Made by a program: the position numbers and the translations under genes. The notes beneath the pieces were generated by a model that had not been told where the DNA came from, searched no databases, and worked only from the letters and a program-made list of their open reading frames with translations. DNA of 64,000 nt from Mesocricetibacter intestinalis (GTDB taxonomy: Bacteria; Pseudomonadota; Gammaproteobacteria; Enterobacterales; Pasteurellaceae): positions 81,728-145,727 of the forward strand of contig NZ_SNYQ01000005.1 in the NCBI RefSeq assembly GCF_004363295.1, in the 5' to 3' direction. This document shows positions 27,975-36,998 of the stretch, in pieces. The stretch's first letter is position 1. Every line of letters begins with the position of its first letter.

Positions 27975-28061
27975 CAGGATACCTATAAAAATCAAAAAAA
28001 CAGGACTGTATTCTACCTTAATTTCACGCTTTTATGAACAGCGAACAAGGCTCTTGTTGAT

Positions 28062-28076
28062 TAAGAATTATTCTCA
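28062..28076. promoter_or_regulatory. Possible Fur box upstream of nrdB
   Basis: On the minus strand TGAGAATAATTCTTA matches 12 of 14 defined positions of the Fur 7-1-7 motif TGATAATnATTATCA. It overlaps a perfect AATTATT / AATAATT inverted repeat and lies 88-102 bases before the nrdB start. Iron control of a diiron enzyme would make sense, but this is inference from one site. Confidence 0.35.
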
Positions 28077-28237
28077 ATAATTAATCAGGATAAATTTTCC
28101 TCCTACGAGTAAGGACCGATCGCCTAAATCAAAGGCCGGTAGCGGATTAAACCTGCGCTTTTCGCTAAACTCAGCCTAAAATTATAATAACAATAGGTTA
28201 GCAGTCCCTATTTTTCAGTTTCAGGGCGGATATAAAT

Positions 28238-28258
28238 AGGGACGCAATATGCGTCCCT
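28238..28258 (-). terminator. Weak terminator after nrdA
   Basis: Stem AGGGACGC / GCGTCCCT just downstream of nrdA on the minus strand. The following sequence is ATTTATA rather than a T run, so partial read-through into nrdB is plausible. Confidence 0.5.
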
Positions 28259-28270
28259 GAGTTTTTAGTT

Positions 28271-30547
28271 TTAGATCTTACAAGCTCCGCCGGCACAGCC
28301 GTCATCAAGATCTTCTTGGGCGTCTTCGGCGCCGTCGCGGGTGTTTTGATAATAGAGCGTTTTCAAGCCGTATTTATAAGCGGTTAGCAGGTCTTTTAGT
28401 AAGACTTTCATCGGCACTTTGCCCTCTTCAAAACGCTTCGGATCGTAATTGGTGTTGGCGGAAATCGCCTGATCGACGAATTTCTGCATAATTCCGACTA
28501 AATGCAGGTAACCGTCCATATTTGGAATATCCCAGAGTAATTCGTAATTGTCGCCGAGGGTTTCGTAGTCCGGCACCACTTGTTTTAGAATACCGTCCTT
28601 AGAGGCTTTTACGCTGACATGGCCGCGCGGCGGTTCGATACCGTTGGTGGCGTTGGAAATTTGCGAGGAAGTTTCCGACGGCATTAAGGCGGTTAGGGTC
28701 GAGTTGCGCAGGCCGAATTCTTTGATTTGCGCGCGCAGGCTTTCCCAGTCGTAGTGCAACGGTTCTTGAGTTAAGCTGTCGATATCTTTTTTATAGGTAT
28801 CTATCGGTAAAATTCCCTGTGCGTAGGTGGTTTCGTTAAAGTAGTCGCAAGGGCCGAGTTCTTTAGCCAGATTCATGGAGGCTTTTAATAAATAATACTG
28901 AATCGCTTCAAAGGTGCGGTGGGTCAGATCATTGGCGCTGCCGTCGGAATAGCGTACGCCGTTTTTCGCCAAATAATAAGCATAGTTAATCACACCTATG
29001 CCGAGGGAACGGCGTCCCATGGAACCTTTGCGCGCCGCTTTAACCGGGTAGTCCTGATAGTCGAGCAAAGCGTCCAGGCCGCGTACGGCAAGATCGGCCA
29101 GTTCTTCCAACTCGTCCAGATTTTCCAGTTTGCCTAAGTTAAAGGCGGATAGAGTACATAGTGCGATTTCACCTTCTTCATCATGGAAATGCTGCAGAGG
29201 TTTGGTCGGCAATGCGATTTCCAAGCATAAATTGGATTGACGAACCGGCGCCACGGCAGGATCGAAAGGCGAGTGGGTATTGCAGTGATCCACGTTTTGA
29301 ATATAAATTCGGCCGGTAGAGGCGCGTTCCTGCATAAGTAGGGAGAATAGTTCCGCCGCTTTTACTTTGCGCTGACGAATATTCGGATCCTGCTCGTATT
29401 TGGTATAGAGGCGTTCGAATTCTTCCTGATCGGCAAAAAAGGCGGTATAGAGCCCCGGTACGTCGGAGGGGCTGAATAGGGTGATTTCGCCGTTTTTAAT
29501 TAAACGCTGATACATTAATTTATTCAGCTGTACGCCGTAATCCATATGACGAACACGGTTATCTTCCACGCCGCGGTTGTTTTTCAGTACCATCAGGCTT
29601 TCCACTTCCAGGTGCCAGATTGGGTAGTAAACCGTTGCCGCACCGCCGCGTACGCCGCCTTGAGAGCAGGATTTCACCGCCGTCTGGAAATGTTTATAGA
29701 AAGGAATACAGCCGGTATGGAAGGCTTCGCCGTTACGGATCGGGCTGCCGAGGGCGCGAATGGCGCCGGCATTAATGCCGATTCCCGCCCGCTGAGATAC
29801 GTATTTAACAATGGCGGCGGCGGTGGCGTTAATGGAGTCCAGACTGTCGTCGCACTCGATTAATACGCAGGAACTGAATTGGCGCGTCGGGGTACGCACG
29901 CCCGCCATAATAGGTGTAGGCAGGGAGATTTTAAAGGTGGAAGTCGCATTATAAAAACGACGAATATAGTCTAAGCGCGTTTCCGCCGGGTATTGGGAAA
30001 ACAGGCTGGCGGCAACCAATAAGTACAGGAACTGGGCGGATTCATAGATTTCGCCGGTAACGCGGTTTTGTACCAGATATTTACCTTCAAGCTGTTTTAC
30101 CGCCGCATAGGAGAATGTCATATCCCGACTGTGTTCCAGATAGGTATCCATTTCATCCCATTCTTCCCGGCTGTAGTCGGTGAGTAAAGCCTGATCGTAT
30201 TTTCCCATACGCACCAGTTTTTTTACATGTTCGTATAGGCGCGGCGGCTCGAAATGGCCGTAAGCTTTTTTACGCAGGTGGAAAACCGCTAAGCGGGCGG
30301 CCAGATATTGGTAATCCGGCGCATCTTTGCTGATGAGATCCGCAGCGGCTTTGATAATGGTCTCATGAATATCGGAAGTACGGATCCCTTCATAGAACTG
30401 AATATGGGAACGCAGCTCTACCTGTGATACCGATACGTTTTCCAGCCCCTCGGCCGCCCAAGTGATGACGCGGTGGATTTTATCAAGATTGATAGGCTCC
30501 TTATTTCCGTCTCGCTTAGTTACCATCAATGCTTTATTCATAGACAT
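28271..30547 (-). CDS. nrdA: Ribonucleoside-diphosphate reductase 1, alpha subunit
   Basis: 758 residues from the chosen start, collinear with E. coli NrdA: ATP-cone (LMVTKRDGNKEPINLDKIHR), S-S-C-V-L-I-E-C-D-D-S active-site loop, N-L-C-L-E-I-A-L-P-T, P-S-E-T-S-S-Q-I-S-N-A and the C-terminal redox pair G-C-A-G-G-A-C-K-I. It reduces ribonucleoside diphosphates. The ATG at 30547 lies four bases after AAGGG; the second ATG at 30541 and one at 30565 are alternatives. Probable NrdR boxes lie directly upstream. Confidence 0.97.
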   Translation of the reverse strand: MSMNKALMVTKRDGNKEPINLDKIHRVITWAAEGLENVSVSQVELRSHIQFYEGIRTSDIHETIIKAAADLISKDAPDYQYLAARLAVFHLRKKAYGHFEPPRLYEHVKKLVRMGKYDQALLTDYSREEWDEMDTYLEHSRDMTFSYAAVKQLEGKYLVQNRVTGEIYESAQFLYLLVAASLFSQYPAETRLDYIRRFYNATSTFKISLPTPIMAGVRTPTRQFSSCVLIECDDSLDSINATAAAIVKYVSQRAGIGINAGAIRALGSPIRNGEAFHTGCIPFYKHFQTAVKSCSQGGVRGGAATVYYPIWHLEVESLMVLKNNRGVEDNRVRHMDYGVQLNKLMYQRLIKNGEITLFSPSDVPGLYTAFFADQEEFERLYTKYEQDPNIRQRKVKAAELFSLLMQERASTGRIYIQNVDHCNTHSPFDPAVAPVRQSNLCLEIALPTKPLQHFHDEEGEIALCTLSAFNLGKLENLDELEELADLAVRGLDALLDYQDYPVKAARKGSMGRRSLGIGVINYAYYLAKNGVRYSDGSANDLTHRTFEAIQYYLLKASMNLAKELGPCDYFNETTYAQGILPIDTYKKDIDSLTQEPLHYDWESLRAQIKEFGLRNSTLTALMPSETSSQISNATNGIEPPRGHVSVKASKDGILKQVVPDYETLGDNYELLWDIPNMDGYLHLVGIMQKFVDQAISANTNYDPKRFEEGKVPMKVLLKDLLTAYKYGLKTLYYQNTRDGAEDAQEDLDDGCAGGACKI

Positions 30548-30561
30548 TTCACCCTTAGAAA

Positions 30562-30608
30562 ACACAATATATAGAAGTTATAATTAAATTTGCTACAAGA
30601 TAGAGGGT
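30562..30608. promoter_or_regulatory. Probable NrdR box pair upstream of nrdA
   Basis: Two related 16-mers, ACACAATATATAGAAG at 30562 and CTACAAGATAGAGGGT at 30593, start exactly 31 bases apart, the spacing typical of NrdR box pairs (consensus near ACACwATATATwGTGT). The first is a good match, the second weaker. NrdR represses nrd operons when dATP is high. Confidence 0.5.
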
Positions 30609-30649
30609 TGCGTCGTAAAATTCAAGCGTTAAATTTTTTGTACCTAATA

Positions 30650-30675
30650 TTGACAGTCAATAACTTATTTATAAT
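30650..30675 (+). promoter_or_regulatory. Promoter-like element before a small unassigned frame
   Basis: TTGACA at 30650-30655 and TATAAT at 30670-30675, both perfect, but separated by only 14 bases instead of 16-18. TTGACAGTCAA is also a palindrome. Activity is uncertain. Confidence 0.3.
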
Positions 30676-30687
30676 AAAAGGAAAATA

Positions 30688-30879
30688 ATTTTTCTTGTTA
30701 TCACCAATAAAAAACCTTCGAAATTTTGGCTGAAAAAGGGAGATGGGCTCCTGAGTGCAGAGGATAAAATTAGCATTTTTTTGAGATCTTATGAGTCGTG
30801 GTTGAAAGATCTTGAGTGCTTAAAAGAAAAAGCGAGTTCGCTTATTGCAGATGATAAAGAGCGGATAAAGGTCGGATAA
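30688..30879 (+). CDS. Candidate 63-codon small protein without an ATG start
   Basis: An open frame of 63 codons between nrdA and degQ. AAAAGGA lies five bases before an ATT (or eight before the ATA/ATT pair) that would have to serve as start codon. The product would begin I-F-L-V-I-T-N-K-K-P-S-K-F-W and continue as a charged, probably helical chain. A strong terminator follows 12 bases after the stop and a promoter-like element precedes it. I recognise no family. It may be a small gene with a rare start, a noncoding RNA, or chance. Confidence 0.3.
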   Translation: MFLVITNKKPSKFWLKKGDGLLSAEDKISIFLRSYESWLKDLECLKEKASSLIADDKERIKVG

Positions 30880-30890
30880 CGTGCGGATAA

Positions 30891-30921
30891 AAAAAGTGCG
30901 GTATTTTTTACCGCACTTTTT
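30891..30921. terminator. Bidirectional terminator built from paired uptake sequences
   Basis: AAAAAGTGCGGTA (30891-30903) and TACCGCACTTTTT (30909-30921) form a 13-bp stem with a 5-base loop and T tails on both strands. It ends degQ on the minus strand and the small candidate frame on the plus strand. Confidence 0.88.
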
Positions 30922-30934
30922 GCTAAGCGAAGAA

Positions 30935-32314
30935 TTACTGAATTAACAGATAGAAGTTATTGCCGCCGCGCATAATATTCAGCGCTATCACGGAAGGCGC
31001 TTCTTTCAGCAGAGCATTCAGCTGTTTGACATTTTCCGTTGTTCGACGGTTGACGCCGACAATAATATCGCCGGCTCTCAAACCGCGCTGTGCGGCAGGG
31101 GAGTTTGGACTGACTTTTGTAATCTCCACGCCCTTAAGGCCGTTTTTGTCATAATTATTCAGTATGGCGCCCTGGAGTGCCGGGATTAGGCTTTCGCTCG
31201 AAGCGGTTTGGGCATTATCGTCCGATTGTAGGGTTACACTGACGGTTTCCGTTTTACCGTCGCGTAAATAGGTGAGTTTCACTTCTTTACCTGCGCCGGA
31301 AGTGGCGATTTTCGCCCGCATTTCGGCAAAGCTGGAAATTTTCTGGCCGTTTAGCGCGATAATCACATCACCGGCTTTAATTCCCGCTTTATCCGCTGCG
31401 GAATTCGGAATGACTTCGCTGACAAAAGCGCCTTGTTGGGTATCCACATTAAAGGCCTTGGCTAAATCCGCATTTAATTCGCCGCCTTTAATGCCGAGCA
31501 TACCGCGGCGCACTTCACCGAATTCGATAATTTGCTGTACCAAATTGTTCGCCATATTGCTCGGAATGGCAAAGGCGATACCGGCATTGGTGCCGCTCGG
31601 GGAAATAATCGCCGTATTTATGCCGATTAACTCGCCCTTCAGATTCAGTAAGGGGCCGCCGGAGTTACCGCGGTTAACCGCCGCATCGGTCTGGATATAG
31701 TTTTCATAGTTGGCGCTGTCATAACCGGTGGAGCGCCCTAAGGCGGAAACGATCCCGGAGGTAACGGTCTGACCCAAACCGAAAGGATTTCCGATGGCTA
31801 CGGTAAAATCACCGACGCGTAATTTATCGCTGTCGGCAAATTTAACGGCGGTCAGATTTTTCGGTTTTTCCAGCTGTACCAAGGCTACGTCGGATTGTGC
31901 GTCTTTACCTATCACCTTACCTTTAAACTCCCGTCCGTCTTGTAGTTGAACGGTAATTTTATCCGCGCTGTCGATAACATGATTATTGGTTAGCACATAG
32001 CCTTTGTCCGCATCAATAATTACACCGGAGCCGATACCTTTAAAGTTACGCGGTGCGGAAGGGCCGCCAAAGAAATCATCACCGAAGAAGAAACGAAATT
32101 CTTCCGGAATATTTTGGCTGCGGCTGCTGCTTTGTTGTTTACCTTCCACAGCAATAGATACCACGGCAGGTAATACTTTCTCTAGCATAGGCGCCAGACT
32201 GGGTATGTTTTGATTATCAACGGCAACCGGCAATTCGGCCTGGCTGACCAGCGGGGTGGCTAATACGCTTAAACCTAGGGCAATAGCGGTTAGAGCAAAA
32301 TTTCTTTTTTTCAT
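30935..32314 (-). CDS. degQ: Periplasmic serine protease/chaperone of the DegQ/DegP family
   Basis: 459 residues with a Sec signal peptide (cleavage after V-S-Q-A), a trypsin-like domain with triad His112 (T-N-N-H-V), Asp142 (Q-S-D-V-A-L-V) and Ser218 (G-N-S-G-G-P), and two PDZ domains at about 265-355 and 380-455. It degrades or refolds misfolded envelope proteins. Size and the neighbouring zapG, rplM and rpsI match the E. coli degQ rather than degP locus. No degS homologue follows. Confidence 0.92.
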   Translation of the reverse strand: MKKRNFALTAIALGLSVLATPLVSQAELPVAVDNQNIPSLAPMLEKVLPAVVSIAVEGKQQSSSRSQNIPEEFRFFFGDDFFGGPSAPRNFKGIGSGVIIDADKGYVLTNNHVIDSADKITVQLQDGREFKGKVIGKDAQSDVALVQLEKPKNLTAVKFADSDKLRVGDFTVAIGNPFGLGQTVTSGIVSALGRSTGYDSANYENYIQTDAAVNRGNSGGPLLNLKGELIGINTAIISPSGTNAGIAFAIPSNMANNLVQQIIEFGEVRRGMLGIKGGELNADLAKAFNVDTQQGAFVSEVIPNSAADKAGIKAGDVIIALNGQKISSFAEMRAKIATSGAGKEVKLTYLRDGKTETVSVTLQSDDNAQTASSESLIPALQGAILNNYDKNGLKGVEITKVSPNSPAAQRGLRAGDIIVGVNRRTTENVKQLNALLKEAPSVIALNIMRGGNNFYLLIQ

Positions 32315-32415
32315 CTTTTTTCCTTCAGATTAAGAGAATTTAATATGTTGTTAACGTAACCCTATGACAAGGAAAATATGGGAATGTTCAGAAAAATTCA
32401 ATGCGGACGGGTAAC

Positions 32416-32446
32416 AAAAAATGCGATCGGCGGTTTCCGATCGCAT
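32416..32446 (-). terminator. Rho-independent terminator of zapG
   Basis: 10-bp stem ATGCGATCGG / CCGATCGCAT with a 6-base loop; on the minus strand it is followed by six T. Confidence 0.88.
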
Positions 32447-32488
32447 TGACAGAAGAAAAAAATAGCAAGATTAATAACGGGGGAAAGC

Positions 32489-32917
32489 TTATCTTTCCGC
32501 CTTAAGAATGCCGGAAGAACCTTCCGAGTAGTCCCGAGGTTGATCTTCTTTTTTCTGAAGAGCCGGGCTGTCGGCGGCGCTATCCGGGGACTCTTCTTTT
32601 TCCTGCGCCGGTTGCACAAACAACAGTTTATCGCTGCTTTCCGGCAACAAACGGGCTGAGGATTGGGCCAGATGGCGATATAATTTCTGATAGTCGTCCG
32701 CCATGGTTTTCAATAAGTCGGCGCTTTCGGAAAAATGTTTTTCCAGCTGCTGTTTCTGTGTATCCAGTTGCGCTTTTACTTGTTGTAACTCGGCTTCGGT
32801 TTTCACTTGTTTTTTCACCGAGCCCTTGGTCAGGCGTACTATCACATAGCCGATAATCAGCCCGAGCACTAATCCGATAGCGGCGGCTTGCCACATTTGC
32901 GTCGTCCATACCTGCAT
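32489..32917 (-). CDS. zapG: ZapG/YhcB (DUF1043) inner-membrane division and envelope protein
   Basis: 142 residues. One N-terminal membrane helix (about 9-28, A-A-I-G-L-V-L-G-L-I-I-G-Y-V-I) is followed by a coiled coil rich in K, Q and E, then H-F-S-E-S-A-D-L-L-K-T-M-A-D-D-Y-Q-K-L-Y-type helix and the conserved end P-R-D-Y-S-E-G-S-S-G-I-L. In E. coli YhcB interacts with division and envelope synthesis proteins. The degQ-zapG-rplM-rpsI order is that of E. coli except that zapE is absent between zapG and rplM. Confidence 0.92.
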   Translation of the reverse strand: MQVWTTQMWQAAAIGLVLGLIIGYVIVRLTKGSVKKQVKTEAELQQVKAQLDTQKQQLEKHFSESADLLKTMADDYQKLYRHLAQSSARLLPESSDKLLFVQPAQEKEESPDSAADSPALQKKEDQPRDYSEGSSGILKAER

Positions 32918-33240
32918 CTATAACTCCTTAGTTATGCCGAATAAAAATATCTTGATTATCATAACCTCAAAAAAATCCGTTGTCTTGCTCGCAATGCGCT
33001 TTCTTTGGCGTAGATCACAGATTTATCGGACACGAAGGCTTGATAAAACTTGATTTTTTCAGATAAAAAACTGGCGTTTTGGTTTGCACCTATGTATAAT
33101 CACGCGACCCTGTGAATGTGTCGGATTCCCACCGCACATTATTTTTATCGGTATCATACTCGAAGGGGTAGCGATGGCGATTAACGGTTGTGTTTAGATA
33201 TAAACACTGGGTATTAATATTATTATTGGTAATTTAATTA
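32918..33240 (+). promoter_or_regulatory. Control and leader region of rplM-rpsI
   Basis: 323 bases without a gene. A perfect -10 TATAAT stands at 33095-33100, directly after TG, with a poor -35. The transcript leader would be about 130 bases, long enough for autoregulation by L13, which is known for enterobacterial rplM; I cannot confirm a specific L13-binding fold. An earlier half CRP-like GATCACAG is at 33015. Confidence 0.45.
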
Positions 33241-33669
33241 ATGAAAACTTTTGTAGCAAAACCGGAAACGGTTAAACGCGACTGGTATGTAGTTGATGCG
33301 ACAGGTAAAACCTTAGGTCGTTTGGCTACCGAATTAGCCCGCCGCTTACGCGGTAAACATAAAGCCGAATACACTCCGCACGTTGATACCGGCGATTACA
33401 TCATCGTTATCAATGCGGATAAAATCAGTGTTACCGGCCGTAAAGAAAGCGATAAAATCTATTATTGGCATACGGGCTATGTAGGCGGTATTAAACAGGC
33501 GACTTTCGCGGAAATGATTCAACGCCGTCCGGAAGCTGTGATTGAGATTGCAGTTAAAGGTATGTTGCCGAAAGGTCCATTAGGCCGTGCAATGTTCCGT
33601 AAATTAAAAGTGTATGCAGGTTCACAGCATGAACATGCAGCGCAGCAACCTCAAGTTTTAGACATCTAA
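33241..33669 (+). CDS. rplM: 50S ribosomal protein L13
   Basis: 142 residues, [20 protein letters not shown], the standard L13 length and sequence, with [13 protein letters not shown] and [10 protein letters not shown]. An early-assembling 23S rRNA-binding protein. It is cotranscribed with rpsI 15 bases downstream. Confidence 0.99.
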   Translation: MKTFVAKPETVKRDWYVVDATGKTLGRLATELARRLRGKHKAEYTPHVDTGDYIIVINADKISVTGRKESDKIYYWHTGYVGGIKQATFAEMIQRRPEAVIEIAVKGMLPKGPLGRAMFRKLKVYAGSQHEHAAQQPQVLDI

Positions 33670-33684
33670 TCACGGAGCAGAACA

Positions 33685-34077
33685 ATGGCAGAGAATCAAA
33701 ACTACGGCACAGGTCGCCGCAAAAGCTCTTCAGCTCGTGTATTTATTAAACCGGGCAGTGGTAAAATCATTATCAACCAGCGCGAGTTAGACGTGTATTT
33801 CGGTCGTGAAACATCACGCATGATCGTACGTCAGCCGTTAGAATTGGTTGAACTGGCTGAAAAACTTGACCTTTACATCACAGTAAAAGGCGGCGGTATT
33901 TCCGGTCAGGCGGGTGCTATTCGTCATGGTATTACCCGTGCATTAATCGAATATGATGAGACTTTACGTCCGGCTTTACGTGCCGCAGGTTTCGTAACCC
34001 GCGATGCTCGTCGGGTTGAACGTAAAAAAGTGGGTCTACGCAAAGCACGTCGTCGTCCACAGTTCTCCAAACGTTAA
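33685..34077 (+). CDS. rpsI: 30S ribosomal protein S9
   Basis: 130 residues ending R-R-R-P-Q-F-S-K-R, whose C-terminal tail reaches the P-site tRNA in the ribosome. Contains the family motif [12 protein letters not shown]. Preceded by GGAG; followed by a terminator. Confidence 0.99.
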   Translation: MAENQNYGTGRRKSSSARVFIKPGSGKIIINQRELDVYFGRETSRMIVRQPLELVELAEKLDLYITVKGGGISGQAGAIRHGITRALIEYDETLRPALRAAGFVTRDARRVERKKVGLRKARRRPQFSKR

Positions 34078-34099
34078 TTTTTTACGTTATATTCACAAA

Positions 34100-34132
34100 A
34101 TTGCAAGCGCTTATGGGCTTGCAATTTTTTTA
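34100..34132 (+). terminator. Rho-independent terminator of rplM-rpsI
   Basis: 9-bp stem ATTGCAAGC / GCTTGCAAT with an 8-base loop and a run of T. Confidence 0.9.
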
Positions 34133-34180
34133 TGGGCGGAATTTGCCTTCGGGCTTAACTGCGGCGGAGCGGGCAGGGGA

Positions 34181-34717
34181 TCAAATTTCTTCAACCCGAA
34201 ATTTACTTAAATCGATGCGATCTTCGGTGGCATAAAATTGTGCCAGCGCTTTGCGCAGTATTTCCGCTCTTTTCGGCAGACCCTTTTCGGCATAATGTTT
34301 TACCTGGGCATATACGGCTTGTTTAAAAGGTTGGCTATCGCCCGGATTACCGTTCAGATTATCTAAACTGGCAAAATAGCGAAAGCCTGCGGCTACGGAC
34401 AGGATCCATTCGATTGCCTGAGGTTTTACTTCCACTTTTTCAAATTCGCGCTGTTGTTGCTGGTTGCGTCCGTCCGGTTCGTACCAGTAACCGAAATCTT
34501 CCAGTTGACGCCGTGCCGCTCCGGCAACCAGCCAATGAGCGATTTCATGCAGGGCGCTGCTGTAAAAGCCGCGGGCGAAATAAATGGCGTGGTAGGGTAC
34601 CTTTTCATTGGCAGGGATATAGATGGGCTCTTCACCGCCTTTAACTAAGCGGGTATTGTAGTCCTGTGCAAAACATTGGTTAAAAATATTGATGATATCA
34701 TTCAGCCGGTGTTCCAT
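34181..34717 (-). CDS. epmC: Elongation factor P hydroxylase EpmC
   Basis: 178 residues of the YfcM family. Strong blocks shared with E. coli: I-F-N-Q-C-F-A-Q-D-Y-N-T-R-L, E-P-I-Y-I-P-A, the metal-binding-type H-E-I-A-H-W and D-F-G-Y-W-Y-E-P-D-G-R. EpmC hydroxylates the beta-lysyl-lysine of translation factor EF-P after EpmA/EpmB have added it. The other epm genes and efp are not in the window. Confidence 0.92.
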   Translation of the reverse strand: MEHRLNDIINIFNQCFAQDYNTRLVKGGEEPIYIPANEKVPYHAIYFARGFYSSALHEIAHWLVAGAARRQLEDFGYWYEPDGRNQQQQREFEKVEVKPQAIEWILSVAAGFRYFASLDNLNGNPGDSQPFKQAVYAQVKHYAEKGLPKRAEILRKALAQFYATEDRIDLSKFRVEEI

Positions 34718-34823
34718 ACCTATTCTCTTGTAACTAAAAAAAACTCGTGTGATTTTGACCGCACTTTGGGGCGAAGGGCATTATACGTTATTTCTCCGTT
34801 GGCAAGAATACACAAGCATACAA

Positions 34824-34859
34824 AAGGGGACGGATGATTAATCCGTCCCCTTGTTTTTT
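34824..34859. terminator. Strong hairpin between htpX and epmC
   Basis: 12-bp stem AAGGGGACGGAT / ATCCGTCCCCTT with a 5-base loop. T runs follow on both strands (longer on the plus side). Its position makes it the terminator of htpX on the minus strand. Confidence 0.85.
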
Positions 34860-34881
34860 TGGGATTTGGTATTTAGCCCGC

Positions 34882-35751
34882 TTATTTTAAGCTGTCTGCA
34901 TTTTTTAAGGCTTCGATGCGTTTTTCCAATGGCGGGTGGCTCATAAAGAGGGAAGCCAGTCCGCCCCGTTTGCCGTTGATGGCGAAAGCCGCCAGTTGCC
35001 CTTCCGTATGCTGAGGTTCGTGCAGGCTTTGTAAGCGCTGTAGCGCGGCAATCATTTTTTGTTTGCCCACCAGAGAAGCGGAACCCGCATCCGCTCTGAA
35101 TTCACGATAACGGGAGAACCACATGGCGATAATGCTGGCCAGGAAACCGAATACCACCTCCAGTACCATGGATACCAGGAAATAGGTTCCGGAGCTGCCG
35201 GAGGATTCTTCATCGTTCTGGCGAGCGGATACCACCTGGGCGATCAGGCGCGAAATAAAGATAACGAAGGTGTTTAATACCCCTTGTAACAGGGTCATGG
35301 TTACCATATCGCCGTTTTTAATATGGCTGACTTCGTGAGCCAATACCGCTTCCGCTTCGTCGCGGGTCATTTTGTGCAATAAAGCGGTGCTGACGGCCAC
35401 CAGTGAATTGTTTTTACTTGGCCCGGTGGCAAAGGCGTTAACATCTTCGGATTCATAAATCGCCACTTCGGGATAAGGCAGACCGGCTCGTTCCGCCTGG
35501 GAATGCACCGTATTCAGCAGCCATTGTTCCGTTGCGTTTCTCGGCTGGTTGATCACCTGTGCGCCGACGGATCTTAATGCCATGCTTTTCGATAGCAGTA
35601 GAGAGATAATGGAACCGGTAAAACCGAACAGGGCGGCCATAATCAACAGACCGCCGGTTTGCTGCGCCTGAATGCCGGTCAGGCTCAAAATAATATTGAA
35701 GACGACCAGCACGGCCATATTGGTTGCTAAGAATAACAATATTCTCATCAT
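34882..35751 (-). CDS. htpX: Heat-shock membrane protease HtpX (M48)
   Basis: 289 residues. Two N-terminal membrane helices, the zinc motif H-E-V-S-H (His139, His143), two further helices and a distal F-R-A-D-A-G-S-A motif that supplies the third ligand. Inner-membrane quality-control metalloprotease acting with FtsH. The [11 protein letters not shown] start matches E. coli MMRIALFLLTN; it could also start at the second Met. Confidence 0.97.
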   Translation of the reverse strand: MMRILLFLATNMAVLVVFNIILSLTGIQAQQTGGLLIMAALFGFTGSIISLLLSKSMALRSVGAQVINQPRNATEQWLLNTVHSQAERAGLPYPEVAIYESEDVNAFATGPSKNNSLVAVSTALLHKMTRDEAEAVLAHEVSHIKNGDMVTMTLLQGVLNTFVIFISRLIAQVVSARQNDEESSGSSGTYFLVSMVLEVVFGFLASIIAMWFSRYREFRADAGSASLVGKQKMIAALQRLQSLHEPQHTEGQLAAFAINGKRGGLASLFMSHPPLEKRIEALKNADSLK

Positions 35752-35865
35752 AGCGGGATTTTCCTTAATAAGAAGTGAGTGAAAGTTTCGTATTAAATGG
35801 TTACATAATTGTTAATTTCAAGGTCGACGCTTATTTTTATCTGCATAGTCTTATCTGCACAGTCA

Positions 35866-36933
35866 TTACCATAAGGACATTTGTTGCCGAGATGCGGTTT
35901 CCGGTAAATTAACATGCAGGCCGATAAGGCGTACGGAACGCCCTTGCGCGCGTTGCCAGACCTGTTGCAAGAGTTTGACAAAATTTTCCTGACAAAATTC
36001 AACCGCACTTTTATCCATAGTGGTGGTTTGAAAGTCATCGAATTTCAGTTTTACGCCGAGTTTACGTAAGCTTGATAAGGGCAGATCAGGCCGGCTATGG
36101 CGAATACGCCGCAGCAGATCGGGATAAAGTTTGTCTAACAGGGCGATGCCTTGTTGCAGTTCGCGGATATCCTGCGCTAATGTGGTTTCCACACCGATGG
36201 ATTTCGCTTCGCGGCGGATGCAAATTTCTCTTTCATCGATCCCATGGCTGAATTGCCAGATTCTCAATCCCCATTTACCGAATCGATTTAATAGGCGGTT
36301 GAGATCGGTTTTTTGCACGTCGGCACAGGTGCGTAACCCCATATCCAGAAGGCGTTGGCCGGTTACCTTACCGACTCCGGGAATTTTATGCAGCGGCAGG
36401 GCGGCGACAAATTCAGCTACCTGTTCGGGAGCTATCACAAACATACCGTCGGGTTTATTTTGATCGGAGGCGATTTTAGCTAAAAATTTCAACGGTGCAA
36501 CGCCTGCCGAAGCGGTGAGCTGCAATTCGTCGAAAATAGTTCGCCTTATGGCCTGAGCTATCCAGGTGGCGGAGCCTTCGTGCAGGCGGCAATGGGTTAC
36601 GTCCAGATAGGCTTCGTCCAGAGATATGGGTTCGATAATGTCCGTGTAACGGCGGAATATCTGATGAATCTGACGGGAGACCTGTTTATACAGCGGCATA
36701 TTGACCGGCAACAGAATTAAATTCGGGCAGCGTTTTAACGCCTGCACACTGGGCATAGCGCTATGCAGGCCGAATTTGCGGGCGGGATAATTACAGGTGG
36801 TCAACACCCCTCTGTGTTGTGTGCTGCCGCCGACGGCAACGGGCTTATCCTTTAATGCGGGATTTTCCCGCATTTCCACCGCGGCATAAAAGCAATCCAT
36901 ATCAATATGAATAATTTTACGTGTCTTCTGCAT
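35866..36933 (-). CDS. dinB: DNA polymerase IV (Y-family translesion polymerase)
   Basis: 355 residues. Palm motifs I-H-I-D-M-D-C-F-Y-A-A-V-E near residue 10 and S-L-D-E-A-Y-L-D-V around 105 carry the metal-binding acids; helix-hairpin-helix and little-finger domains follow. It copies past minor-groove lesions and causes SOS mutagenesis. A LexA-like box lies 47-62 bases upstream. An uptake sequence is inside the gene (36002) and another upstream of it (36959). Confidence 0.96.
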   Translation of the reverse strand: MQKTRKIIHIDMDCFYAAVEMRENPALKDKPVAVGGSTQHRGVLTTCNYPARKFGLHSAMPSVQALKRCPNLILLPVNMPLYKQVSRQIHQIFRRYTDIIEPISLDEAYLDVTHCRLHEGSATWIAQAIRRTIFDELQLTASAGVAPLKFLAKIASDQNKPDGMFVIAPEQVAEFVAALPLHKIPGVGKVTGQRLLDMGLRTCADVQKTDLNRLLNRFGKWGLRIWQFSHGIDEREICIRREAKSIGVETTLAQDIRELQQGIALLDKLYPDLLRRIRHSRPDLPLSSLRKLGVKLKFDDFQTTTMDKSAVEFCQENFVKLLQQVWQRAQGRSVRLIGLHVNLPETASRQQMSLW

Positions 36934-36979
36934 GTTAAAAAAAGTAGGATCAATATTGACCGCACTTTAGCATAAATAT

Positions 36980-36995
36980 ATGTATAAATAAACAG
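36980..36995. promoter_or_regulatory. LexA (SOS) box upstream of dinB
   Basis: ATGTATAAATAAACAG matches 13 of 16 positions of the consensus CTGTATATATATACAG. It lies 47-62 bases before the dinB start, overlapping the end of the neighbouring ATPase gene's downstream region, the expected place for SOS control of dinB. Confidence 0.6.
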
Positions 36996-36998
36996 TGA

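Noticed and set aside
33101..33240. Definite L13-binding leader RNA
   Set aside because: Leader length is suitable but I could not derive a specific fold; left as a control region.
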